Made by a program: the position numbers and the translations under genes. A stretch of DNA of 64,000 nt, taken from NCBI RefSeq assembly GCF_005930355.1, contig NZ_VDBO01000009.1:117433-181432 (forward strand), written 5' to 3'. Under the pieces are notes generated by a model. The model did not search any database, was not told where the DNA came from, and saw only the letters and a program-made list of their open reading frames with translations. This DNA comes from Paenibacillus sinopodophylli. GTDB lineage: Bacteria > Bacillota > Bacilli > Paenibacillales > Paenibacillaceae. This document shows positions 17,354-25,563 of this stretch, in pieces. Every line of letters begins with the position of its first letter. Position 1 is the stretch's first letter.

Positions 17354-17400
17354 ACAGCCGGAGAAATCGCCTATGCGATAGCTCCGGCTGTTTCTATTTT
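17354..17400 (+). terminator. Leader terminator (possible attenuator) before the lyase operon
   Basis: ACAGCCGGAG pairs perfectly with CTCCGGCTGT, and an inner ATCGC/GCGAT stem closes the loop. TTTCTATTTT follows on the plus strand. The upstream gene is transcribed away, so this terminator lies inside the 5' leader of the plus operon. No anti-terminator partner or leader peptide was evident. Confidence 0.65.
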
Positions 17401-17440
17401 CGCTGCTCATCAAGTAGTTATCAAGAGAGGAGGCCCTACG

Positions 17441-18946
17441 TTGGCAATCAGAAGGCATGAACAACCTGAGGGAAACAGCTTCCCCGGCAAAACCTACGTG
17501 GAAGCCGTACTTAAGCCAGCCTACGATCAGGCGAAGCAGGAGCTGCTCCTGCCGATGATCGAGGTGCATAAAGCGCATCTTGTCATGCTGCTTGAACAAG
17601 AACTGCTAACCCAAGAAGAAGCCACTCACATTGCTAAAGCACTATTATCAATTGATCTCGTGCTGTTAAGCCAAGGAACTTACAATGGTCAATTTGAGGA
17701 TTTGTTTTTTGAAGTGGAGCACAAGCTGCTTGAGCTATCCAATGAAACATCCGGCAGCTTGCACTTGGGACGCAGTCGCAATGATATGGGAATAGCAATC
17801 TACCGCATCACCTTACGGAAAAAACTGCTTAGGACGATCGGATCTGCTCTAGCGCTTCAAGCGAGCCTGCTCGACTTTGCGAATAAACATACCGGCACGA
17901 TTATTATCGCGCATACGCATACCCAGCAAGCACAGCCTACGACGCTTGCACATTATATCGCGGCAGTAAGCGACTCATTGGCAAGAGATATTCGCAGACT
18001 GCAGGCTGCTTATGCGAATTGCAACTTAAGCAGCATGGGTGCCGCTGCCTTGACTACCTCTGGCTTTGCAATCAACCGTAAGCGTGTAGCTGAGCTCCTG
18101 GCCTTCGATGGCCTAATCGAGAACGCTTATGACGCTGTAAGCGGAGCAGATTACGTTGCAGAAATTGCAGCCGGCGTTCAGCTGGCGGCTATCAATCTCG
18201 GACGCTTCACACAGGAGCTGCTGCTATGGTGCACACAGGAGTTTGCGGTTGCCAAGGTAGCTGCTCCCTATGTGCAGATCAGCTCCATCATGCCGCAGAA
18301 GCGAAATCCCGTTTCTATCGAGCATATCCGATCCCTGCTATCAAGCATTTCCGGCAATGCGCAAACGGTACTCACCATGCTTCATAATACGCCGTTTGGC
18401 GATATTGTGGACACGGAGGATGATATGCAGCCTTATGCCTGGCGAAGCCTCGATACACTTGAAGTCGTCTACCGACTGCTCGCTAAGGTCATCGCTTCCT
18501 TGCAGATCAATGAAGAAGTGCTGCGTCAGCGCGCCGCGGCAAGCTTCGCGACTGTTACGGAGCTCGCGGATACGTTAGTCAGGGAAGAAGGGCTGTCCTT
18601 TCGCAATGCGCACAAGATCGTAAGCCATCTCGTGTCACAAGCCATACAGCAAAATGATTTGATCAACGACTTGAGCCTGCAGTCACTTAATGAAGCCGCT
18701 ATTCATACGATTGGGCTTCCACTAAGGCTAAGTGAGAAGCAATTTAAGCTGGCGCTGGATCCCCAGCATTTCGTCAACGTTCGCAAGCTTTGCGGCGGAC
18801 CAAGTCCAGGCGAAATGAAGCGAGCATTAAAAGGGCAGCTTCACAGGCTCACCACCTTAGAGAAATGGCTGAGTGACAAAGAAGCACAGCTCGCTTCCGC
18901 CTCGGAACAGCTGAATACCAGCCTATTAGATTGGCAGATCAAGTAA
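17441..18946 (+). CDS. ArgH-superfamily lyase (argininosuccinate lyase-like), fumarate-releasing candidate
   Basis: 501 residues. The start is TTG 17441 with GAGAGGAGG seven bases upstream. It is a member of the aspartase/fumarase superfamily: HLGRSRNDMG, HTHTQQAQPTTLAHY, the C3 signature loop SSIMPQKRNP holding the catalytic Ser, and LRLSEKQFK near the end. It is longer than normal ArgH (about 460) and sits with no arginine gene. Neighbours are an amidohydrolase, a sugar-type importer, a flavin monooxygenase and a rhodanese. EDDS lyase and S-(2-succino)cysteine lyase are ArgH relatives with similar elimination chemistry. A C-N or C-S bond-cleaving role on an imported succinyl-type conjugate is my inference. 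Confidence 0.82.
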   Translation: MAIRRHEQPEGNSFPGKTYVEAVLKPAYDQAKQELLLPMIEVHKAHLVMLLEQELLTQEEATHIAKALLSIDLVLLSQGTYNGQFEDLFFEVEHKLLELSNETSGSLHLGRSRNDMGIAIYRITLRKKLLRTIGSALALQASLLDFANKHTGTIIIAHTHTQQAQPTTLAHYIAAVSDSLARDIRRLQAAYANCNLSSMGAAALTTSGFAINRKRVAELLAFDGLIENAYDAVSGADYVAEIAAGVQLAAINLGRFTQELLLWCTQEFAVAKVAAPYVQISSIMPQKRNPVSIEHIRSLLSSISGNAQTVLTMLHNTPFGDIVDTEDDMQPYAWRSLDTLEVVYRLLAKVIASLQINEEVLRQRAAASFATVTELADTLVREEGLSFRNAHKIVSHLVSQAIQQNDLINDLSLQSLNEAAIHTIGLPLRLSEKQFKLALDPQHFVNVRKLCGGPSPGEMKRALKGQLHRLTTLEKWLSDKEAQLASASEQLNTSLLDWQIK

Positions 18947-18966
18947 ACAGAAATGGAGTGAGCGTT

Positions 18967-19929
18967 ATGTTCCGCAAATCATTTAAAGTGTTTGATATTC
19001 ATGGGCATTTGCCCTACCGAATGCTATTCGGCAATAAAGCGAGGCATGCCTTAGTGTCTAGCTATGGAGCGGAGCGCAGCGAACGGATGCGGCTGACATG
19101 GGATTTTCCTGAATCGCCTCCTGCGCAGGAGAGCGATACTGTGCCATTAATCGATCGCTGGGTTCAAGAGCTGGACAAATTCGGCATAGGCGGGCTTAAC
19201 TTTTTGACCGCGTTGAATAATGACAATATGGCAGACCAGCTCGCTCGGCATCCTGACCGCTTTACCGGCTTTGCCTATCATTCTATTGAGGAAGAAGGGG
19301 CTGAGGCAGAGCTGCGCCGAGCGGTCAATGAGCTTGGGCTGAAGGGCTACAAATTATTTGGACCGTTAACGTCAAAGCCGTTTGATGACCCTTCATTCAC
19401 ACCGATCTGGACCTTCCTTGCGGAAAAGAAGCTGCCTGCGCTCATTCATTTCGGCTTGCTGGGTCATGCCGGAGGCATAGCCCACCACCCCAATATTAGC
19501 CCGCTGGCTATATTCAATACCGCTCGCGAATACCCGGACATTCCGTTCATTATCCCGCACTTTGGTGCAGGATATTTCCAAGAGCTGCTGCATCTATGCT
19601 GGAGCTGTCCGAATGTATACGTCGATACCTCCGGCTCCAACCAATGGATGCGCTGGATGCCCTATGAGCTCACCTTGGAGTCTCTGCTTCGAAAAACTTA
19701 CGAGCTGATCGGGCCCGACCGCATTATATTCGGCACGGATGCGAGCGGTTTCCCGAGAGGCTACCCTTACCGTTATTTGCAGGATCAGGTTCGGGCTGCC
19801 CGCGAGCTTCGCTTCCCGGAGGCCGATATCGAGAAAATATTCGGCAACAACGCACGTCGACTGCTAGGCCTTGAACAATGGTATCCTGCTGATCATGACT
19901 TGAAATCCAGCATCACAGAGCAAGCATAA
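18967..19929 (+). CDS. Amidohydrolase-family metal-dependent hydrolase (amidohydrolase 2)
   Basis: 320 residues from ATG 18967 behind GGAGTGAG. It is a TIM barrel of the amidohydrolase superfamily with the N-terminal metal site VFDIHGH. Also visible are the KGYKLFGP strand, LIHFGLLGH, IIPHFGAGY and the catalytic Asp of FGTDASGFP. The C-terminus ends with IFGNNARRLLGL, typical of PF04909 members, which include decarboxylases and lactonases. It lies 20 bases behind the lyase and before an importer, so it should act in the same catabolic route. The substrate is unknown. Confidence 0.82.
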   Translation: MFRKSFKVFDIHGHLPYRMLFGNKARHALVSSYGAERSERMRLTWDFPESPPAQESDTVPLIDRWVQELDKFGIGGLNFLTALNNDNMADQLARHPDRFTGFAYHSIEEEGAEAELRRAVNELGLKGYKLFGPLTSKPFDDPSFTPIWTFLAEKKLPALIHFGLLGHAGGIAHHPNISPLAIFNTAREYPDIPFIIPHFGAGYFQELLHLCWSCPNVYVDTSGSNQWMRWMPYELTLESLLRKTYELIGPDRIIFGTDASGFPRGYPYRYLQDQVRAARELRFPEADIEKIFGNNARRLLGLEQWYPADHDLKSSITEQA

Positions 19930-19983
19930 CGAGCAGCAGCGTACCTTTTTATATTAAATAGATAAAAATAGGAGTGGATACAG

Positions 19984-21342
19984 ATGAAAACGAACAAATG
20001 GACCTCTACACTGTCAGGCTTGATTATTTTGACCCTGGCGATTACCGGATGCGGCAGCAACAACAGCAGCAATAATCAGACAGAGAGCACGAAGCAGCCT
20101 GCTGCGACGGATGCTCCCAAAGCTGCAGAAACGGCGGATACCGAAAAGGACGTAACGATTGAATATTGGCAATATGAGTTCCCAGCCAAGGTTGAGCTGA
20201 TTAATGAGCTGATCACTGAATTCCAAACGCTTCATCCACATATAACGGTAAAACAGACCAACTTCCCTTATGACCAATATAATCAGAAGGTTGCAACGCT
20301 TGTTCCTGCCGGAAAAGGTCCTGATATTATTAATCTGTATTATGGCTGGCTGCCCAAATACGTTTCCTCTGGCTATCTGCAGCCACTTCCAGAAGACAAC
20401 TTCAATGCGGCAGACATTGAGAGCAATTACTACCCGCTAGTCGATGCCGCTAAGATCGACGGCTCTTACTACGCCATACCTACTGCAGTGCGCACGCTCG
20501 CTTTGTTCTACAACAAGGATCTGCTGAGCAAAGCTCAGATTACAGAGCTGCCAACAACTTGGGATCAGCTAGTAGAGACATCTAAGAAGCTGACTGAAGT
20601 CGACGCCAAAGGCCAGTTTGTAATCGAAGGTCTAGCATGGGAGCCCGGCGCACAGCTTCACCACTGGTACCGCGACGGTCTCGTTCATCAAGCAGGCGGA
20701 CAGGATCTAAGTGAAGATCGCCGCAAAATTTTATGGGCGGAGACGCCAGCCGGCTTGGAAGCCTTCCAATACCTGCTGGACTTCGCAATCAAGCATAAAG
20801 TCGGTATCAATGGATTCTATGAGAATGACAGCAATGCGTTCATGACCGGCCATGCAGCGCTCAATATTGACGGGTCCTTCCGTCTTGGTTCAATCAAGAA
20901 AGACTTCGCTGATTTAAACTTTGGCGTTGCACCGCTACCTTCCTACAAGAGCAAGTCGGCGCCTTCCTCCTTCTGGGCGAACGCCATTCCCAAAAACGTA
21001 GAAGGCGACAAGCTGAAGGCTGCCTCCGAATTCCTCAAATTTCTGACAAGCAAAGAAGTACAGGAGAAATGGGTCGACCAGATTGGCGAGCTTCCCGCGC
21101 AGAAAGCGGTAGCTACCCAAGATAAATACGTGAATGATGAGAAGCTTGGGCCATTTATCAATCAGCTTGATGACAGCCGCGCACATTTCTTCATCGACGA
21201 AACGCAGGAAAAAACGCTGTTTGTTGATGCGACCAATGAAGTTCTGCTGAACAATGTGCCTGTGGAGAAAGCCTTCACCGATCTTGTAGCCAAAACACAA
21301 AAGCTCTATGACGACTATTGGGCTGCTGTTGACAAAAAATAA
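19984..21342 (+). CDS. CUT1-type substrate-binding lipoprotein of the lyase operon
   Basis: 452 residues; the lipoprotein signal ends in AITGC with Cys23, then comes a Ser/Asn/Thr/Ala-rich linker and a family 1 extracellular solute-binding fold (VTIEYWQYEFP, GPDIINLYYGW, FYNKDLL). AGGAGTGG supports the ATG. It differs clearly from the two binding proteins of the mannan region and is followed by two permease genes. The fold usually binds sugars or glycerol phosphates, which is notable in an operon whose enzymes suggest sulfur or amino-acid conjugate chemistry. Confidence 0.88.
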   Translation: MKTNKWTSTLSGLIILTLAITGCGSNNSSNNQTESTKQPAATDAPKAAETADTEKDVTIEYWQYEFPAKVELINELITEFQTLHPHITVKQTNFPYDQYNQKVATLVPAGKGPDIINLYYGWLPKYVSSGYLQPLPEDNFNAADIESNYYPLVDAAKIDGSYYAIPTAVRTLALFYNKDLLSKAQITELPTTWDQLVETSKKLTEVDAKGQFVIEGLAWEPGAQLHHWYRDGLVHQAGGQDLSEDRRKILWAETPAGLEAFQYLLDFAIKHKVGINGFYENDSNAFMTGHAALNIDGSFRLGSIKKDFADLNFGVAPLPSYKSKSAPSSFWANAIPKNVEGDKLKAASEFLKFLTSKEVQEKWVDQIGELPAQKAVATQDKYVNDEKLGPFINQLDDSRAHFFIDETQEKTLFVDATNEVLLNNVPVEKAFTDLVAKTQKLYDDYWAAVDKK

Positions 21343-21356
21343 CCTGTTGCAGGAAC

Positions 21357-21384
21357 AGGGCGCGCAGCCTAAGGCTCGCGCCCT
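21357..21384 (+). terminator. Intra-operon hairpin between binding protein and permease genes
   Basis: AGGGCGCG-C-AGCC pairs with GGCTCGCGCCCT with one bulged C, around TAA, followed by TATCCTTTAT. Such hairpins usually stabilise or partly terminate transcripts so that the binding protein is made in excess over the permeases. Confidence 0.6.
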
Positions 21385-21414
21385 ATCCTTTATGAGAGGG
21401 AGGCGAAATTCACG

Positions 21415-22347
21415 ATGCTCGAACATGCCCTGCGGCTAACAGCCCGCAAAAGCCGGGAGCTTCTTCACACGAGACTTAGCTATCGTGCGCAGCGCTACCT
21501 ATTTATTTATATTGCACTTGGCATACCCTTGCTGTATTTTCTCAGCACGCGTATGGCTCCGATCCTGTATGCGTTCAACGTAAGCGTTCGTGAATGGGAT
21601 CTATTGTCCAGCGACAAGCCTTACGTCGGACTAGCGAACTTCAGCACGTTGTTCGCAGACGAAATTTTCCGGAAATCGATTGTAAATACCTTCAAATTTG
21701 TAATTATCGGCGTCCCTGGTCAGCTAATCGTCGGATTGGCGGTTGCATTGCTGCTGCATAACGTGTACAGGTTCCGCGGTTTCTTCCGAACCGTATACTT
21801 CATCCCTTACGTTACGAGTATTATCGCCGTCAGCTGGGTATTCCGCTGGATTCTCATGCGCAACGGCTGGCTGAACGAGATGCTGCTGAATTTAGGGCTC
21901 GAGCCGCAGTTGTTTTTACAATCACCGCGTCAAGCGCTGCTGCTCATCACACTGACTATGATCTGGCAGAGCACGGGATTCCAAATGCTGATTTTCATGA
22001 CTGGCCTCGAGGCGATACCTCGTATGTACTATGAAGCGGCCGCGATCGACGGGGCAAGCGCATGGCGGAAATTCAGACATATCACACTGCCTTTGCTAAA
22101 TCCTGTGCTCGTATTTTCGGCTGTCATTGGCGTAATCTCCTACTTGCAGTCATTCGGCCAAGTGCTGAGCATGACCAACGGGGGGCCATTAAACTCAACA
22201 ACGACCATGGTGCTGCATATTTATAATTTGGCGTTCCAGCAGTTTAAAATGGGTAGTGCCGCGGCAGCAACGGTTGTCCTGTTTGCCGTTATTTTGGTTC
22301 TTACACTGCTGCAACTAAAAGTGTTGAACAGAAAAGTAGAATATTGA
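21415..22347 (+). CDS. CUT1 ABC permease (MalF/UgpA type) of the lyase operon
   Basis: 310 residues, GGGAGG upstream, six predicted membrane spans and the EAA loop EAAAIDGASAWRKFRHITLP. The first 35 residues are a charged cytoplasmic extension before the first span (YLFIYIALGIPLLYFL). It pairs with the gene starting 15 bases downstream. No ATPase gene is in the operon, so a shared ATPase is presumed. Confidence 0.88.
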   Translation: MLEHALRLTARKSRELLHTRLSYRAQRYLFIYIALGIPLLYFLSTRMAPILYAFNVSVREWDLLSSDKPYVGLANFSTLFADEIFRKSIVNTFKFVIIGVPGQLIVGLAVALLLHNVYRFRGFFRTVYFIPYVTSIIAVSWVFRWILMRNGWLNEMLLNLGLEPQLFLQSPRQALLLITLTMIWQSTGFQMLIFMTGLEAIPRMYYEAAAIDGASAWRKFRHITLPLLNPVLVFSAVIGVISYLQSFGQVLSMTNGGPLNSTTTMVLHIYNLAFQQFKMGSAAAATVVLFAVILVLTLLQLKVLNRKVEY

Positions 22348-22362
22348 TGGGAGGCGGGTACA

Positions 22363-23220
22363 ATGAGCTCATCAAGAGCAACTCGAACGAGCGGCAAATC
22401 ACCTTCAGATAAACTGCGCACGTCGCTAATCTATTTGCTGCTCGCCATCGGCGTCGGCATCATGCTATTCCCGTTTCTATGGATGGTCGCTACCTCCTTC
22501 AAGCTGCCGCAGGACGTCTATAATCTTCGCCTCATTCCCGAGACGATAACATTTGATAACTACACAGCGATTTTCAAGAAGGCTCCCTTCGGTGACTGGA
22601 TCAAAAATACGCTCATTATCTCGCTCATTGCGACTGCTACCGTTGTCGTATTTGATACGGCTGCCGGCTACGTGCTCGCGAAGTTTTCCTTTTATGGCAA
22701 GCAGGTTATTTTTCTGATTATTATCAGCACGTTGATGGTGCCAACAGAAATGCTCATCATTCCCTGGTATTTAATTGCGAATGACTTCGGGTGGTCTGAC
22801 ACGTATTGGGGCGTTCTGTTTCCCGGTATTATTACGGCCTTCGGTATTTTTCTGATGCGCCAGTTCATGGACTCGATCCCCTCAGACTTGCTTGATGCGG
22901 CGCGAATTGACGGACTTAACGAATGGCGCATTCTATTGCATATCGCCATTCCGCTAGTAAAGCCTGCCATTGTAACCTTGATTATTCTTACGTTTATCGG
23001 AAACTGGAACCAGTTCATTTGGCCGCTTATTGTGCTGCAGACCGAATCGAAGTTCACATTGCCCGTCGGCATCGTCTATTTCTCCAGCGAGCTCAAGGAC
23101 ACGAGCAACTGGATACTCATCATGTCGGGAACAACCATCTCAATTGCTCCGCTTATTGCCTTGTTTCTCATCTTTCAGAAGCAAATTATTCGCGGCATTG
23201 CACTTAGCGGGATGAAGTGA
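22363..23220 (+). CDS. CUT1 ABC permease (MalG/UgpE type) of the lyase operon
   Basis: 285 residues, GGGAGGCG upstream, six predicted spans, EAA loop LLDAARIDGLNEWRILLHIAIP. The block GNWNQFIWPLIV is usual for the UgpE branch. It completes the importer and is followed after 68 bases by the flavin monooxygenase on the same strand. Confidence 0.88.
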   Translation: MSSSRATRTSGKSPSDKLRTSLIYLLLAIGVGIMLFPFLWMVATSFKLPQDVYNLRLIPETITFDNYTAIFKKAPFGDWIKNTLIISLIATATVVVFDTAAGYVLAKFSFYGKQVIFLIIISTLMVPTEMLIIPWYLIANDFGWSDTYWGVLFPGIITAFGIFLMRQFMDSIPSDLLDAARIDGLNEWRILLHIAIPLVKPAIVTLIILTFIGNWNQFIWPLIVLQTESKFTLPVGIVYFSSELKDTSNWILIMSGTTISIAPLIALFLIFQKQIIRGIALSGMK

Positions 23221-23288
23221 TGCTCCACTTCGTACATGCGATTTCCACTCCAAGCAGGTCTATATGATTTCAGGTAAAGGTGATGACA

Positions 23289-24602
23289 ATGAGCGATCCC
23301 AAACGCAGAATGATATTAAATTTATTTCTCCAAAATGCAGGCTCCCATAAGGGAGCCTGGCGCCATGAGAGTACACAGCTTGATGAAATCCACGATGTTA
23401 AACATTTCCAGCGCATTGCCCAGAAAGCTGAAGCCGCCCGGATCGACACGCTTTTTATTGCAGACGGCCTGTCGATTGAAGCTAAAGCAGTGCAGCATGG
23501 GCCCATACTCAGCTTCGAGCCATTGACACTGCTCGCATCCATCGCTGCTGTCACGGAGCGGATCGGCTTGATCGCCACCGTATCTACCAGCTTCAACGAA
23601 CCGTATAATGCAGCTCGTATTTTCTCTTCTCTCGACCATATTAGCGGCGGCCGTGCCGGCTGGAACATTGTAACGACAGGCGTAGAGCGAACAGCGTTCA
23701 ACTTTGGCTTGCCTCAACTGCCTCCCCATGCGGAGCGTTATGCGCGTGCGAAGGAATTTACGGAAGTAGCGCTGAAATTGTGGAACAGCTGGGATGCAGA
23801 CGCACTTGTGCAGGACAAAGCGTCAGGTGTGTATGCGGATGCCCAAAAAGTCCATGATATCCATCATGAGGGAACCTATTATTCGGTACGCGGGGCTTTA
23901 AACATGATGCGCTCGCCGCAGGGCAGGCCGCTGCTTATACAAGCAGGCGCGTCCGAGGCAGGGCGAAGTCTCGCAGCTCAATATGCGGAGCTGATATTTA
24001 CCGTTCAGCATTCCTTCGAGGATGCTCAGCTCTTCTACAACGATATTAAAATGAGAACCTCCCAAGCTGGTCGATCCCCGAATGACATCAAAGTGCTGCC
24101 GGGATTGCATGTCATCGTTGCTGAAACCGAAGCCGAGGCGCTGGAGAAAGCAAGCGATCTGCAGCAGCTCGGCTCCATCGAGCGGGCGGTCATGTCGCTC
24201 TCTAACCTGCTCGGCATCGATTTCTCCACCTATGCGCTCGATGATCCCTTTCCTCCGCTTCCAGATCATAAAGAAATCAATGCGTATCAATCGTTCTATC
24301 AAATGGTACAGAAGATCGTAGAGAATAAGAGCCTTACGTTAAGGGAGCTGCTCGAGAAGCATTGGATCGGCAACGGTCAGCTTCGCATAGCGGGTACACC
24401 TGTACAGGTGGCCGATCTTATGGAGGATTGGTTCTTGAATGGGGCTGCAGACGGCTTTAGTGTCATGCCGCAGCTGGGCTTCAGAGGAACGGAAGCCTTT
24501 CTTGATTTAGTTGTTCCTGAGTTACAGCGCCGAGGATTATTTCCAACCAGCTATGCCGGAACGACGTTAAGAGAAAACCTAGGCTTCGACCTGTTATTAT
24601 AA
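23289..24602 (+). CDS. LLM-class flavin-dependent monooxygenase (NtaA/SnaA/DszA/YxeK family)
   Basis: 437 residues from ATG 23289, eight bases behind AAAGG. The (beta/alpha)8 bacterial-luciferase-like fold has the family blocks NLFLQNAGSHKGAWRH, ISGGRAGWNIVTTG, LIQAGASEAGR and the C-terminal TSYAGTTLRENLG. This subgroup oxidises substrates using FMNH2 from a separate reductase, which is not in the window. Members act on nitrilotriacetate, dibenzothiophene sulfone and N-acetyl-S-(2-succino)cysteine (YxeK). The neighbouring rhodanese and ArgH-like lyase make an organosulfur or aminopolycarboxylate substrate plausible, which remains inference. Confidence 0.87.
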   Translation: MSDPKRRMILNLFLQNAGSHKGAWRHESTQLDEIHDVKHFQRIAQKAEAARIDTLFIADGLSIEAKAVQHGPILSFEPLTLLASIAAVTERIGLIATVSTSFNEPYNAARIFSSLDHISGGRAGWNIVTTGVERTAFNFGLPQLPPHAERYARAKEFTEVALKLWNSWDADALVQDKASGVYADAQKVHDIHHEGTYYSVRGALNMMRSPQGRPLLIQAGASEAGRSLAAQYAELIFTVQHSFEDAQLFYNDIKMRTSQAGRSPNDIKVLPGLHVIVAETEAEALEKASDLQQLGSIERAVMSLSNLLGIDFSTYALDDPFPPLPDHKEINAYQSFYQMVQKIVENKSLTLRELLEKHWIGNGQLRIAGTPVQVADLMEDWFLNGAADGFSVMPQLGFRGTEAFLDLVVPELQRRGLFPTSYAGTTLRENLGFDLLL

Positions 24603-24629
24603 CAATGAGGTTAGAGAGGAGAGTATGAG

Positions 24630-25484
24630 ATGACGAAACGAGAGCATGCCTCTTATACGAACAATCATTTGCTGGTGGACAAGGGATGGCTCGCAGAGCA
24701 TAGACATGAGCAAGATATTGTCTTGCTGGATGCAAGGGCGAAAGACTACGAGGACTCCCATATTCCGGGCGCATACTGGCTGGATGTCAGAACATTAAAG
24801 GATCAAGCAAGTAAAACAATTGCTCCTCTAGATACGTTGAAAGATTTGCTGAATAGCTTCGGTATCTCTAACAGCTCGACCATCATCGTCTACGACGATG
24901 GCAGCAGTGTGCAGGCAACACGAGCATTCTACGTTCTTGAATATTACGGGTTCCGAGATCAAGTAAAGCTGCTTAATGGCGGCTACGCAGCATGGCTTGC
25001 AGAAGGCTTTGAAGTTACCCGCGAGCACCCGTCAGCTCGAACTAACAGTAAGCTAAACTTAACGGCTCATCCATTACTTATTACTACCAAAGAAAGTATT
25101 CAAGCGGAGCAAAGCAATCGCCTTCTGCTCGATACTCGTACTTCCCTGGAGTATACGGGAGAAGATTTGCGCTCCAACCGAAAAGGCGGCCATATTCCCG
25201 GCGCTGTTCATAAGGAATGGAGCGATTCGCTTGAGGCGGCTAATCAAGACGGGGTGATCCTGTTCAAGGATGCTCTCACGCTTGAGCGTGAGTTTCAAGC
25301 CTTAGGCATACTTCCCTCCCAAACAATCGTTCCTTATTGCCAATCGAATCAACGCGGTGCGCATAGCTACTTCATATTACGCTTACTCGGCTATCCCGAT
25401 ATCCGTCCGTATGAAGGGTCTTGGGAAGAGTGGGGCAATGATGAGCATACCGAGGTTGTTGCTTTACTACCTAGATCCGAATAG
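24630..25484 (+). CDS. Two-domain rhodanese-type sulfurtransferase
   Basis: 284 residues, start behind GAGAGGAG. There are two tandem rhodanese domains. The N-terminal one (LLDARAKDYEDSHIPGAYWLD) lacks the active-site cysteine and shows VYDDGSS instead. The C-terminal one holds the loop PYCQSNQRGAHSY with the catalytic Cys. The loop differs from the CGSGVT of mercaptopyruvate enzymes, so the donor is uncertain. It is the last gene of the lyase operon, 27 bases behind the monooxygenase, and ends at a strong terminator. It argues that the pathway yields or handles sulfane sulfur. Confidence 0.85.
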   Translation: MTKREHASYTNNHLLVDKGWLAEHRHEQDIVLLDARAKDYEDSHIPGAYWLDVRTLKDQASKTIAPLDTLKDLLNSFGISNSSTIIVYDDGSSVQATRAFYVLEYYGFRDQVKLLNGGYAAWLAEGFEVTREHPSARTNSKLNLTAHPLLITTKESIQAEQSNRLLLDTRTSLEYTGEDLRSNRKGGHIPGAVHKEWSDSLEAANQDGVILFKDALTLEREFQALGILPSQTIVPYCQSNQRGAHSYFILRLLGYPDIRPYEGSWEEWGNDEHTEVVALLPRSE

Positions 25485-25513
25485 CTCTCATTCTGTTACC
25501 TTATTTATAAAAC

Positions 25514-25562
25514 AGGGGCAATTCCTCCGTCATTGTAATGACGCTGGAATTGCCCCTCTTCT
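25514..25562. terminator. Bidirectional terminator between lyase operon and old yellow enzyme gene
   Basis: AGGGGCAATTCC and GGAATTGCCCCT pair perfectly around an inner GTCATT/AATGAC stem; a T-rich tail follows on the plus strand. It separates two convergent genes. Confidence 0.85.
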
Positions 25563-25563
25563 A

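Noticed and set aside
17441..18946. Genuine argininosuccinate lyase for arginine synthesis
   Set aside because: There is no argG or other arginine gene, the protein is about 40 residues longer than usual, and the operon content points to catabolism.
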